The notes below the pieces were generated by a model, which saw nothing but the letters and a program-made list of their open reading frames with translations, was not told where the DNA came from and made no database searches. A stretch of 64,000 nt of DNA from Cyclobacteriaceae bacterium. GTDB lineage: Bacteria > Bacteroidota > Bacteroidia > Cytophagales > Cyclobacteriaceae. Position numbers and translations under genes: made by a program. The stretch spans positions 19,203-83,202 of the forward strand of contig JAEUUJ010000015.1 of NCBI GenBank assembly GCA_016786495.1. Direction: 5' to 3'. Positions 36,534 to 45,050 of the stretch are shown here, piece after piece. The number at the start of each line of letters is the position of its first letter. Positions within the stretch are counted from its first letter, which is position 1.

Positions 36534-37712
36534 CTACAGATTCTCGATCACAATGGCTGATGCGCCACCGCCACCGTTACAGATTCCGGCTACGCCAATG
36601 CCTGCCTTGTTCTGTTTCAGGATGTTGATGAGGGTAGTGGTGATGCGTGAACCCGATGATCCCAGCGGATGGCCGAGTGCAACGGCACCGCCATTGACGT
36701 TTACTTTTTCAGGATCGAGTTCCAGTTTGATATTATTAGCAATCGCCACTGCCGAGAACGCTTCGTTAATTTCGTAGTACGAAACATCTTTCGGTGTAAC
36801 ACCCGCCAGTTTCATAGCCTTTGGAATAGCCAACGCAGGGGCCGTAGTAAACCACATCGGATCCTGGGCTGCATCAGCAAAGCCCCGGATTTTCGCAATC
36901 GGCTTCAGGCCAAGTTCGTTTGCTTTTTCTTTGCTCATTAACAACAGGGCTGAAGCTCCGTCATTCAGTGTTGAGGCGTTGGCGGCAGTAACGGTACCGT
37001 CTTTGGTGAATACAGGTTTCAGGGAAGGTACTTTTTCGAAGTTTACATTCTTGTATTCTTCGTCTTCCGCGAACAGAGTCTTGTTGCCTTTCTTGTCTGT
37101 TAACTCAACGCCCACAATTTCATCTTTAAACTTGCCGGCTGCCCACGCAGCGGCTGAGCGCTTGTACGAATTGATGGCATAGGTATCCTGGTCCTGACGT
37201 GAAATGTTCATTTCCTTTGCTGTATTGTCGGCACATACACCCATCGCGCAGTGGTTGTACACATCGGTGAGCCCGTCATACGTTAAGCCATCGATCAATT
37301 CACCGTTTCCGAATTTGTATCCTGTTCGTGCTTTCAGCAGGTAGTAGGGGATGTTGCTCATGCTTTCCATACCGCCCGCGAGCACCACATCGTTCTGCCC
37401 GAGCATGATCGACTGTGCGCCAACCATAACAGCTTTCATTCCCGAGGCGCATACTTTATTGATGATGGTACACGGAATATTATATCCTAATCCCGCACCA
37501 ACGGCTACCTGCGTTGCAGGAGCCTGCTTGAGGCCGGCAGAAATTACATTTCCGACAAAAACTTCCTGAACCACTTTTGGATCTACACCTGCTTTTTGAA
37601 GTGCGCCTTTGAATGCTACCGCGCCAAGTTCAACTGCGGTTAATGCGCTGAGGCTTCCACCAAAACTGCCAATGGGCGTACGGACTGCCGAAATGATATA
37701 GACTTCTTTCAT
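36534..37712 (-). CDS. Acetyl-CoA C-acetyltransferase (thiolase)
   Basis: 392 residues from the ATG at 37712 (MKEVYIISAVRTP); an alternative ATG lies two codons upstream at 37718. Nucleophile cysteine in NKVCASGMKAV, then GGMESMSNIPYY, NEAFSAVA, GGAVALGHPLGSSG and the C-terminal GICNGGGGASA with the second catalytic cysteine. Condenses or cleaves acetoacetyl-CoA; length and motifs favour the biosynthetic/degradative type II acetoacetyl-CoA thiolase. A -7 element (TAATTTTG, 37732-37739 on the complement) precedes it. Confidence 0.93.
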   Translation of the reverse strand: MKEVYIISAVRTPIGSFGGSLSALTAVELGAVAFKGALQKAGVDPKVVQEVFVGNVISAGLKQAPATQVAVGAGLGYNIPCTIINKVCASGMKAVMVGAQSIMLGQNDVVLAGGMESMSNIPYYLLKARTGYKFGNGELIDGLTYDGLTDVYNHCAMGVCADNTAKEMNISRQDQDTYAINSYKRSAAAWAAGKFKDEIVGVELTDKKGNKTLFAEDEEYKNVNFEKVPSLKPVFTKDGTVTAANASTLNDGASALLLMSKEKANELGLKPIAKIRGFADAAQDPMWFTTAPALAIPKAMKLAGVTPKDVSYYEINEAFSAVAIANNIKLELDPEKVNVNGGAVALGHPLGSSGSRITTTLINILKQNKAGIGVAGICNGGGGASAIVIENL

Positions 37713-37731
37713 ATGCATGGGTTAACAGGGT

Positions 37732-37739
37732 CAAAATTA
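37732..37739 (-). promoter_or_regulatory. Probable -7 element (TAATTTTG) for the thiolase gene
   Basis: Exact TAnnTTTG on the minus strand, 13 bp before the ATG at 37718 and 19 bp before that at 37712. No TTG at the usual spacing. Confidence 0.4.
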
Positions 37740-37760
37740 GGATAAATACCGATAGAAAGG

Positions 37761-38360
37761 CTACCAGTCTGGCTTGCCTTTTTCTTTAGGTTTTGTGGCT
37801 TTACGCTTGTTTTGCTGAAGGTACTGTTTCTCCTGGTTGCGCATGGCTTCCAGAAGCATCTCGGCTTTCTCCGGACTGATTTTCATCTGCTCCAGTTTTT
37901 CCCGAACGGAGGGGGGCATCTTCTTCTCCTCGTCTTTCTTCTGTTTTTCTTCCTGATCTTTCTTCTCCTGCTCCTTCTTTTCCTGGTCTTTCTTGTCCTG
38001 ATCTTTCTTCTCCTGGTCTTGCTTTTGTTTCTCTTCCTGCTCTTTCTTCTCTTTTTCCTTCTGCTCTTGTTCTTTCTTCTGTTGCTCCTCTTTTTCTTTT
38101 TTCTCCTGTTCTTCTTTCTTTTGTTCTTCCTGCTCTTTCTTTTCCTGCTCCTGTTTTTCTTTCTCCATCTTTTCCTTCAACGCCTGAAGTTTCGGATCGG
38201 AAGGATATCGGCTCAGGCCATCGTTAACGGACTGTAGCGCCTCCTTATCGCGCTTGGCAACATAGTGATTGGCAGAGGTATTAAAGTATGCCTGGGCACT
38301 TTGCGAAAAGCATGCTCCGCTGACCAGACAAAAGAAAAGTATTATGAGTATGCGCATCAT
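37761..38360 (-). CDS. Exported protein with a long charged K/E/Q repeat (Bat operon)
   Basis: 199 residues. The N-terminus is a signal peptide with a possible lipobox (LVSGACFS). Residues about 25-60 look like one tetratricopeptide-type helix pair (YFNTSANHYVAKRDKEALQSVNDGL). Residues about 60-145 are almost purely K, E, Q and D in units such as KKDQEKKEQE, predicted as a single long alpha helix. The end is PSVREKLEQMKISPEKAEMLLEAMRNQEKQYLQQNKRK. It overlaps the TPR gene by 4 bp, so it is the third gene of the unit. Exact function unknown; BatE/BatC-like position. Confidence 0.75.
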   Translation of the reverse strand: MMRILIILFFCLVSGACFSQSAQAYFNTSANHYVAKRDKEALQSVNDGLSRYPSDPKLQALKEKMEKEKQEQEKKEQEEQKKEEQEKKEKEEQQKKEQEQKEKEKKEQEEKQKQDQEKKDQDKKDQEKKEQEKKDQEEKQKKDEEKKMPPSVREKLEQMKISPEKAEMLLEAMRNQEKQYLQQNKRKATKPKEKGKPDW

Positions 38361-39019
38361 CGTCCTCCGTTAATTTCAACAACTTCACCCAGACGGTCCA
38401 TCATGTCTTTATAATTCGGCTCAACGGTATCGTCCTGTTTTGCTCCATCCTGCAACACGCGAAGCGCGTCTGCGAATCGGTATTGCGAAGCAAGCTGATC
38501 CGCCTGAGCCTTGATTCGCAATGCAAATTCGGTAGGCTTCGGCTTTTTGTTGTCTGCGTTGTTCTTGTTTTTCTGATCCTTCTTTTTCTTCTCCTCTATT
38601 TTTTTCTTGATCAGCTCGTAGTTGTATCGTGCGTCCTGGTTGGATAGATCACTTTTAATCGCTTCTTTAAAATAGTTCAAGGCTTCCTGTTGCTTGCCCT
38701 GCTGATCGGCAATTACACCCAGTTGTTGCTGGGCTTTCGACCGCACTTCGTTCTTCGAACTCGCGGTGAGCGACTGGTACTGACTCACAGCATTCGCGGT
38801 GTCTTTCAGGTTGTAGTACGCACTGGCAAGGTTCATCAGTACCTCGTCTTCCTTTACGTTCATCGAATCAATCAGGTACCGGTATTTGGCAATAGCAGTT
38901 TTAAAATCGTTCTTGAGGTATGCTTTTTTTGCTTCGGCCTTGAGCGTGTTAATCTTGCTGATCCGGGTGGGATCGGTAAGAGTTACCAGGAGTAGTAAAA
39001 CAGTTGCCAACACCTTCAT
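38357..39019 (-). CDS. TPR protein, BatC-like
   Basis: 220 residues. Signal peptide of about 17 residues, then tetratricopeptide repeats (AKKAYLKNDFKTAIAKYRYLIDS, then MNLASAYYNLKDTANAVSQYQSL, then LNYFKEAIKSDLSNQDARYNYELI), a lysine-rich linker (about 140-160) and a final helical part. In the Bat (aerotolerance) operons, such TPR proteins accompany VWA proteins and are thought to form periplasmic complexes. Four-base overlaps with both neighbours. Confidence 0.85.
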   Translation of the reverse strand: MKVLATVLLLLVTLTDPTRISKINTLKAEAKKAYLKNDFKTAIAKYRYLIDSMNVKEDEVLMNLASAYYNLKDTANAVSQYQSLTASSKNEVRSKAQQQLGVIADQQGKQQEALNYFKEAIKSDLSNQDARYNYELIKKKIEEKKKKDQKNKNNADNKKPKPTEFALRIKAQADQLASQYRFADALRVLQDGAKQDDTVEPNYKDMMDRLGEVVEINGGR

Positions 39020-39981
39020 ATCCGCACAGTTTTCACATTCAGCAATACATCCAGCACGAGCAGCGCGAGCGCAGCGGCCAGGAAGTAGAAGTACCGGTTT
39101 GCAGTTACATCCATTACCCGCGCATCCATCAGTTCGCCTTCAATTTTGCCTATTGTATTGATTAACCGTGAAACATCATTTCTGGTTTCATTGATCTCGA
39201 AATACTTGCCCCCGGTGCGTGACGCCAGCGCCATCAGGGATGTCGGATTCAGCTTGCTCACCACCACGTTTCCGCTTTTGTCGGTTTTATAGCCCGAGCC
39301 CGAACGAATCTGGCCGCCCTTTTCGGTACCAATGCCGAGGGTGAAAAGTTTGATGCCTTCATCTTCAATTTCCTGCGCTACATCGGCCGTTTCTTCTCCA
39401 AAATCTTCCCCGTCACTGATCAGGATAATGATTTTGGATTTGGTGTCGGAACGCGTTCCTTCATCCTGCATTTTCTGAACGGCCATTTCAAGCGGTGGAC
39501 CAAAGTCGGTGCCCGAAGAAGGCACAAGGTTGGTATTCATCGACTCGATAAAAAGGTTGAGTGCATTCTGGTCGTAGGTGAGGGGGCATTGCATGAAAGC
39601 TTCCGATGAGAAGATGATTACGCCAATGCGGTCGGAGTTGAATGCATCCACGATCTTCTTCATTTCAAACTTGACTTTCTCGAGCCGCGTGGGCTGGATG
39701 TCGAACGCGTCCATCGATTTCGAGAGGTCCACGCAAATCATGATGTCTTTGCCGATCGACTTAACTTCCTGTTTAGACGACCCGAAAGAGGGCCCGAGCA
39801 GGGCAATAATCAGCAGCGCAAACATGACCGTGCGCAGTCCGAGTTTAATAAAGATGGATGAAAATGAGCTTTTCAGCGACCGGGCGATGGTAATCACCCG
39901 CACGATATAAAGAACGTACAGCGCCAGAAACAGCGCAATGAAGATAATTTCTGTAACTCCTATTCCTCGATACCAGGCCAC
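39016..39981 (-). CDS. VWA-domain membrane protein, BatA/BatB-like
   Basis: 321 residues. Two N-terminal membrane segments (about 9-33 and 48-65), a von Willebrand A domain with intact MIDAS residues (DLSKS, 85-89; later TDFGPP and SDGED), and a C-terminal membrane segment (about 296-315). This is the classic Bat topology. Only one VWA gene is present here; BatD and a MoxR ATPase are absent from the window, so the operon is partial or dispersed. First gene of the three-gene unit. Confidence 0.9.
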   Translation of the reverse strand: MAWYRGIGVTEIIFIALFLALYVLYIVRVITIARSLKSSFSSIFIKLGLRTVMFALLIIALLGPSFGSSKQEVKSIGKDIMICVDLSKSMDAFDIQPTRLEKVKFEMKKIVDAFNSDRIGVIIFSSEAFMQCPLTYDQNALNLFIESMNTNLVPSSGTDFGPPLEMAVQKMQDEGTRSDTKSKIIILISDGEDFGEETADVAQEIEDEGIKLFTLGIGTEKGGQIRSGSGYKTDKSGNVVVSKLNPTSLMALASRTGGKYFEINETRNDVSRLINTIGKIEGELMDARVMDVTANRYFYFLAAALALLVLDVLLNVKTVRI

Positions 39982-40108
39982 CGGATTGCTGCTAACTCAA
40001 TATTATCCCCGCAAGTAACAATTAATCGGCACACCGGGCAATACCACTGGTGGAACGGGTTGGGGGTGATTTCCTGCATGATAACGCGGAGAACCAATTG
40101 GATTCGGC

Positions 40109-40140
40109 AAAAAAATAGCCCAATGTCTCGTTGGGCTATT
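40109..40140 (-). terminator. Terminator after the DUF4397 gene
   Basis: Minus strand: AATAGCCCAA (40140-40131) pairs perfectly with TTGGGCTATT (40123-40114), followed by TTTTT. One of the strongest hairpins in the window. Confidence 0.88.
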
Positions 40141-40158
40141 CACTGATTTTAATCTGTC

Positions 40159-40893
40159 TTAATTCACGACAACCTGCGCGGCCAATACGTTCGAATTGCC
40201 TCCCGGCGGCGTTTCAAAACCCCGGATGATGATGGTATAGAAGTACCGCGGCTGAAGCTGAATGTCAGGCACGGTCAGCAGCAAATCGTCATTCGCAGAG
40301 GAGCGCACCTGGAAATCGTATTCGGCTGCGTCTACCTCGGTAAACTCAGACGACTCTTTGAAGGCCAGGTCGGCCGACCAGGTGTCATCGCCATTGGCAA
40401 TCAAATCAATATCGCCTGCATCGGGCGACAGATTGATAACCCTGATTTTTGCCTTGCCCTTCGCAGGCGTGTCGGAATTATCGTGCGTAACTACGACGCC
40501 GGCATCTTCAAACTCATCTACCACAAACACAGAATACAGCTGATTGGCTTCGAAGTCAACGGTGGTGTCGATGTCGATACTACTCGATGCGTACGGTCCG
40601 AACCGCAAATTCCGTTCGCCTGTATAAAATCGGAGGTAGCCGGTAAAATCCGTGTACTCAAACGGATAAGCGTTGATTTGCCGGCCATCAACTTCAATGT
40701 CGAGATCGGGTGCATCGGGCGAACCATGGTATAACGACACGTAGGCAACCGGAACATTTTCCAGGTTCGAGTCATCGTCATCCAAACAACTGGTAAACGC
40801 GAGCAGTGAGCCACACAGCAAGGCTCCCAGGGCTATTCGTTTGCTAAAAATCTTCTTCACACTATTCATACGCTTCATTTTTAAATTCATCAA
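40159..40893 (-). CDS. DUF4397-domain lipoprotein
   Basis: 244 residues from the first ATG; starts at 40878 or 40869 (MNSVKKIFSKR) give a more normal signal peptide. Lipobox LAFTSC followed by DDDDS, which in Bacteroidota is compatible with export to the outer membrane or the cell surface. The mature part has the DUF4397 pattern VAYVSLYHGSPDAPDLDIEVDG repeated as KIRVINLSPDAGDIDLIANG, an Ig-like beta-sandwich. Function unknown. Strong terminator downstream. Confidence 0.85.
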   Translation of the reverse strand: MMNLKMKRMNSVKKIFSKRIALGALLCGSLLAFTSCLDDDDSNLENVPVAYVSLYHGSPDAPDLDIEVDGRQINAYPFEYTDFTGYLRFYTGERNLRFGPYASSSIDIDTTVDFEANQLYSVFVVDEFEDAGVVVTHDNSDTPAKGKAKIRVINLSPDAGDIDLIANGDDTWSADLAFKESSEFTEVDAAEYDFQVRSSANDDLLLTVPDIQLQPRYFYTIIIRGFETPPGGNSNVLAAQVVVN

Positions 40894-41045
40894 CCTGTAT
40901 AACGTCAGATTTCTGGTTTAGTATGATACAATGTTGTGCCACCTTGCGGTATATGTCAGGCGATGTTTTTTGCGGAAGCGTGTGCCGGCTGCCCGCGCGG
41001 TTTGGGTTTGTTTGGGGAATTGACTCTACAATGGACGAATTTTTA

Positions 41046-41053
41046 TACTTTTG
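41046..41053 (+). promoter_or_regulatory. -7 element (TACTTTTG) for the small gene at 41072
   Basis: Exact TAnnTTTG. Its position argues for the ATG at 41072 rather than the one at 41054 as the start, since transcription would begin near 41058. Confidence 0.45.
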
Positions 41054-41071
41054 ATGCTTAACAAAGCAACT

Positions 41072-41347
41072 ATGACACCGGTAAAATTCAACGAAAAGGA
41101 AGTGCGCGAGATTAACGAGATCATCGCTGAGATTTCAAAAGTGATCAAACCGAAAAGTGAAATAGGGGCGAGGAATCGCGCCACACTGTCAGGGTTACTG
41201 GCGTCAACGAAAACAACCAAGAAGCCGCACTACTTCAAATGTAAGCGCGAATACTCCGATGCCATTGTAAGTTTCTTCACCAAAGAGAAAGGCGTGACGA
41301 AGAGTCGCTTTACGGCCACGGCCCAGGATACGATTTTCGTGCTCTGA
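41072..41347 (+). CDS. Small basic protein of unknown function
   Basis: 91 residues from the ATG at 41072 (MTPVKFNEKEVREINEII); an ATG at 41054 would add six residues but lies directly at the -7 element. Lysine-rich, soluble, helical N-terminal half, C-terminal KKPHYFKCKREYSDAIVSF. No family recognised. Its promoter and codon structure support a real gene. Confidence 0.65.
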   Translation: MTPVKFNEKEVREINEIIAEISKVIKPKSEIGARNRATLSGLLASTKTTKKPHYFKCKREYSDAIVSFFTKEKGVTKSRFTATAQDTIFVL

Positions 41348-41419
41348 TCGGAGTTGAAAATCCGGGACCGGTAAAACCTTTGCGCAGTTTTTCCGTATCC
41401 CTGTAAAAATCCGTTTTCG

Positions 41420-41623
41420 ATGAGAAAAATTGATATTCTGAACTTCATCACCGATTTCCGCAAGGCGCCAAACGATATTAAAACCTACACGCAGTTGCTT
41501 AGCCACCTGGGTACAACGCACGAGCAAGCCATCAACCAAATGCTTGCAGAGTTGCAGGCCGCTAAAGTTATCCGTCAGACGGAACTCGAAGGGCAACGCG
41601 CGTATCAGGTTATCGCACGATAG
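41420..41623 (+). CDS. Small winged-helix-like protein of unknown function
   Basis: 67 residues: MRKIDILNFITDFRKAPND, a helix-turn-helix-like centre (TYTQLLSHLGTTHEQAINQMLAELQAAKVI) and a short beta wing (RQTELEGQRAYQVIA). The pattern resembles a minimal winged helix, but DNA binding is inference. It is followed by a clear terminator at 41649. Confidence 0.6.
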   Translation: MRKIDILNFITDFRKAPNDIKTYTQLLSHLGTTHEQAINQMLAELQAAKVIRQTELEGQRAYQVIAR

Positions 41624-41648
41624 AAGGAATTTTAATCGATTGATAATG

Positions 41649-41672
41649 AGCCTCTTTTCAGAGGCTTTTTTA
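41649..41672 (+). terminator. Terminator after the 67-aa gene
   Basis: AGCCTCT (41649-41655), loop TTTC, AGAGGCT (41660-41666), followed by TTTTT. Confidence 0.85.
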
Positions 41673-41679
41673 TTGCCCC

Positions 41680-41711
41680 AATATTTGTTACTAAAAAGTA
41701 GAACAAATATT
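41680..41711. promoter_or_regulatory. Long inverted repeat, candidate PadR operator
   Basis: AATATTTGTT (41680-41689) and AACAAATATT (41702-41711) are perfect inverted repeats; the 12-nt spacer is itself nearly dyadic (ACT-AAAA-AGT). It lies 38 bp before the padR start and after the preceding terminator, so it is not part of that terminator. PadR proteins bind such extended dyads and usually repress their own operon. Confidence 0.6.
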
Positions 41712-41749
41712 AAGAACACCCGTATGTTTCCTATACAATCTAGTATCAA

Positions 41750-42097
41750 ATGATCGAAACACGATTAGGAGAGTTTGAAGAAGTAATCCTCCTGCTCACG
41801 GGAATTCTGGGGGAAGAAGCGTATTCATTTAAGATCGCGGAAGAGTTTGAAACCCAAACCAAACGTTCGGTGTCGATTGGCGCGGTTCACTCCACGCTGA
41901 ACCGCCTGGAGGAAAAAGGTTTCCTAACGTCAAAGGTGGGAAACGCCACGGCTGAACGGGGTGGAAGGCGAAAGCGTATCTACACCATTACCGCGTATGG
42001 CAAGCGTGCATTGGAAAGCGCGCGCGACCTGCGCATGTCGCTGTACAATCAATTCCCGGCTTTTGCAGGTAAGATGGATTTCGGATTTAGCGTATAA
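41750..42097 (+). CDS. PadR-family transcriptional regulator
   Basis: 115 residues. Winged helix: LGEFEEVILLLTGILGEEAYSFKIAEEF, recognition region VSIGAVHSTLNRLEEKGFLTSK and the wing GRRKRIYTITAYGKRALE. First gene of an operon with a second small winged-helix-like protein and two permeases. Family role: ligand- or stress-responsive repressor of adjacent transporter genes. Confidence 0.92.
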   Translation: MIETRLGEFEEVILLLTGILGEEAYSFKIAEEFETQTKRSVSIGAVHSTLNRLEEKGFLTSKVGNATAERGGRRKRIYTITAYGKRALESARDLRMSLYNQFPAFAGKMDFGFSV

Positions 42098-42106
42098 GCG
42101 GTGATC

Positions 42107-42400
42107 ATGAATAAACGCCTCATGACCGATCTTGAAGAGGAGGTATTGTTTCAGCTAAGCAGGCAGGAGCGTGAACTGTCGGTAATAGCACTGGCAGAGA
42201 GGTTGTCGCTAGGGATGAAGAGTTTGATTCTGCTTGCTACACTTTACCAAACACTCTTTCAGTTGGAAGAAAGGGCTCTGATTGGGGTGAGTTACGTTCA
42301 TGCGAAAAAGCGTTACCGGATAACGAATCAGGGTGTCGCTGCATGGCAGCGCGATTGGAAGTTTTATCGCGAACACGTAAACGAATATGCGAGAGGGTAA
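42107..42400 (+). CDS. Small PadR-like companion protein
   Basis: 97 residues from the ATG at 42107. Helical; LEEEVLFQLSRQERELSVIALAERLSLGM, followed by LYQTLFQLEERALIGVSYVHAKKRYRITNQGVAAWQ, the wing and helix pattern of a degenerate PadR domain. It overlaps the permease by 14 bp. It may heterodimerise with the upstream PadR (inference). Confidence 0.7.
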   Translation: MNKRLMTDLEEEVLFQLSRQERELSVIALAERLSLGMKSLILLATLYQTLFQLEERALIGVSYVHAKKRYRITNQGVAAWQRDWKFYREHVNEYARG

Positions 42401-45050
42401 TCAACATCCACCGCGATCGGCGCAGCGATTCCTTCACCTTTTTCTGAGGCGTGATTTGGCAGAAGAAGTTTCGGGCGACCTGGACGAACGGTTCAGCAAA
42501 CTTGTTCGCACCCGATCCGCGATCCGGGCAAAGATTGACTACTGGATTCAAGTCATCAATTATCTAAGACCTTTTGCGCTCCGGAAGGGGCGTTTACAAA
42601 AAATAATCTATTACAGTATGGTTGGAAGTTACGTTAAGATTGGCTGGCGGAACATCGTCAAGTACAAAGCATTCTCTGCGATCAATGTGTTCGGGCTCGC
42701 ACTGGCGATGTCGGTGTGCATGCTGATTATTCTCATGCTGGCAGACCAGCGGAGGTATGACGATTTCCATGCGAAGGCCGACCGGATTTACCGGATGACG
42801 CTTTCGAGTAACTACGCCACAACTCCTCAGCCGTTGGCGGCAGCCATTAAAAACAACTATACCGTTGCAGAAGAAACAACTGTATTGGTTCCGGGCCCGG
42901 CCGGTGATGCCGTGTATCAAACGAAACTTGCCGACATGCGGGGGTATTTTGCTGAACCCTCATTCTTCTCACTATTCAGTTTTGCATTAGAGAAAGGCGA
43001 TGCCGCCACAGCCTTGCAACAACCGTATACGGCTGTCATCTCACAGCAACTGGCTGTTAAATTATATGGCAACGATGATCCGATCGGGAAGACGTTCGAT
43101 TTTTCGGATCGACAGTTGTCGTTCCCGCAGCGGTTTGACGGAGTAGGGGCACCTGCCGTTTCGTGGGGCACCTTCACGGTGACTGGAGTGATGGATGAGT
43201 CGAAATATAAATCGCATCTCACGTTTGACGTTTTGATGTCGGCGGCAACCCAGCCCTCTTTAATCACGGCAAAGAAAATTGAAGACCGCATGAATGCGTG
43301 GGATTGGTTCTACCGACCCTACACATTTGTGCTGCTGAAAGAAAATAAAAGCGTAGCTGAACTTCAAACGGCCCTTGACGATCTGGCGACCCGAACATAC
43401 ACCGATAAAAAGAATGAACAAACCAAAGACCTCCGGTTTATCCCGCAAAAGCTCAGCGAGATTCAATTGAACTTACGCGGAAATGATACGAACAACCGCA
43501 TGCCCAAAGTGGGATATCAGTTTCTGATTATCCTGGCCTCTGTGATCATGCTCACAGCGTGCTTCAACTATACCAACCTGTCGGTGGCGCGGGCGTTAAC
43601 CCGGGCGAAGGAGATCGGGGTGCGGAAGGTTACAGGCGCGCAACGCGGCTCCATTATATTTCAATTCCTGAGCGAATCGGTTGTTACTTCACTGATTGCG
43701 CTGTTGCTCGCGGCCGGTTTTCTGCTGTTGCTCGCACCGGCTTTCAAAGGCCTTTGGCTGAACAAGTTTCTGCAGTTTGAGTTACCGGCAACGCCCGGAG
43801 TGTACGGTGCCTTTGTGGCGTTTGCCGTGCTCATCGGATTGATTGCGGGAATTTATCCTGCCTTTTATCTCTCGAAGTACAACCCGGTTAAAACACTGCG
43901 AAAGCAGCTTGGTTCGCAGCGCGGTAAACTCGGACTCCGCAAAACGCTGAGCGTTTCACAGTTTGTGATTTCACTGTTCTTCATTACCACAGCCATTCTG
44001 GTATACCGGCAGTTCAGCTACTTCATGAAGTTCGACTACGGATTTAAAACGGCAAACATTGTGAACGTGGAATTGCAGGGGATGGATTTTGAAAAGTTTA
44101 AAAACGAACTGAGTGCTGTACCCGAAGTAACGGGCATCTCGGCAACCGATATCATTCCGGCTACCGGAACCAACAATGGTATCGATATTAAGAAGCCGGG
44201 TACGCAAGACGAGTACATCCAGACTACGGTGCTGCAAACCGATGAAAATTTCCTGAACAACCTGGACGTGAAAATACTTGCCGGCAAAAATCTTCCGCCC
44301 CGTGCGGAGGCTCCGAATGCAATTTTGGTGAGCAAAAAAGCACTTGAAAAGCTGGGCTTCGTTAATGCTCATGACGCGATCGGGCAAACTGTGGAAGCAC
44401 GCTGGAGCAATGAACAGCTTGTGATTGCCGGTGTGTTTGAAGACTTTACCTACCGGGTGTTGCTGAATACCCGCGAAGCAAGTCCGATTGTGCTGCGCAA
44501 TCAACCGGCCGCATTTCAATATGCAAATGTGAAAATTGCTACCAACGATCCCATGGCAACCGTTAAGAAACTGGAAGCGCAATGGAAGAAGATTGATGTA
44601 ATTCATCCGTTTAAATATGAGTTCTTCGACCAGCAACTCGCTTCGATGCAGCAAGGCGTTTTGGACCTGGTGAAGGTGCTCGGTTTTATTGCCTTTCTGG
44701 CGATTGCTATTTCCTGCCTCGGCTTGCTCGGAATGGCCACGTACACCACCGAGCGAAGAACGAAAGAAATCGGTATCCGCAAAGTGTTAGGTGCTGAGGA
44801 TGGAGCAATCGCCCGATTATTGTCGAAAGAGTTTATGACGATGTTGATGCTCGCGATTTTTATCGGGGTGCCGTTAAGCTATTTCGTTAACAATATGTGG
44901 TTGCAGCAACTGACTGCACGGGTTGAGTTTGGTATCGGAACAGCGATAACGGGCGTTCTCATTTTGTTAACGCTGGGTATCATCACGATCGGATCACAAA
45001 CCTTCCGCGCATCAAAAGCGAACCCGGTTAACAGCCTGAAGAGTGAATAA
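42387..45050 (+). CDS. MacB/FtsX-type ABC permease with PadR-linked prefix domain (1)
   Basis: 887 residues. The N-terminal 75 residues (PPRSAQRFLHLFLRRDLAEEVSGDLDERF...) are the 'permease prefix' domain found in transporters beside PadR genes. Then: a first membrane segment, a periplasmic MacB core, three segments ending in an FtsX domain (about 375-505), a second MacB core and FtsX domain (about 760-887) with the family end ASKANPVNSLKSE. No ATPase gene is in this unit; it must be supplied elsewhere. The next permease starts inside its 3' end (GTG at 45043). Confidence 0.9.
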   Translation: MREGNQHPPRSAQRFLHLFLRRDLAEEVSGDLDERFSKLVRTRSAIRAKIDYWIQVINYLRPFALRKGRLQKIIYYSMVGSYVKIGWRNIVKYKAFSAINVFGLALAMSVCMLIILMLADQRRYDDFHAKADRIYRMTLSSNYATTPQPLAAAIKNNYTVAEETTVLVPGPAGDAVYQTKLADMRGYFAEPSFFSLFSFALEKGDAATALQQPYTAVISQQLAVKLYGNDDPIGKTFDFSDRQLSFPQRFDGVGAPAVSWGTFTVTGVMDESKYKSHLTFDVLMSAATQPSLITAKKIEDRMNAWDWFYRPYTFVLLKENKSVAELQTALDDLATRTYTDKKNEQTKDLRFIPQKLSEIQLNLRGNDTNNRMPKVGYQFLIILASVIMLTACFNYTNLSVARALTRAKEIGVRKVTGAQRGSIIFQFLSESVVTSLIALLLAAGFLLLLAPAFKGLWLNKFLQFELPATPGVYGAFVAFAVLIGLIAGIYPAFYLSKYNPVKTLRKQLGSQRGKLGLRKTLSVSQFVISLFFITTAILVYRQFSYFMKFDYGFKTANIVNVELQGMDFEKFKNELSAVPEVTGISATDIIPATGTNNGIDIKKPGTQDEYIQTTVLQTDENFLNNLDVKILAGKNLPPRAEAPNAILVSKKALEKLGFVNAHDAIGQTVEARWSNEQLVIAGVFEDFTYRVLLNTREASPIVLRNQPAAFQYANVKIATNDPMATVKKLEAQWKKIDVIHPFKYEFFDQQLASMQQGVLDLVKVLGFIAFLAIAISCLGLLGMATYTTERRTKEIGIRKVLGAEDGAIARLLSKEFMTMLMLAIFIGVPLSYFVNNMWLQQLTARVEFGIGTAITGVLILLTLGIITIGSQTFRASKANPVNSLKSE

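Noticed and set aside
37812-38237. Leucine/phenylalanine-rich ORF on the plus strand
   Set aside because: Antisense shadow of the purine-rich K/E/Q repeat; not a real membrane protein.
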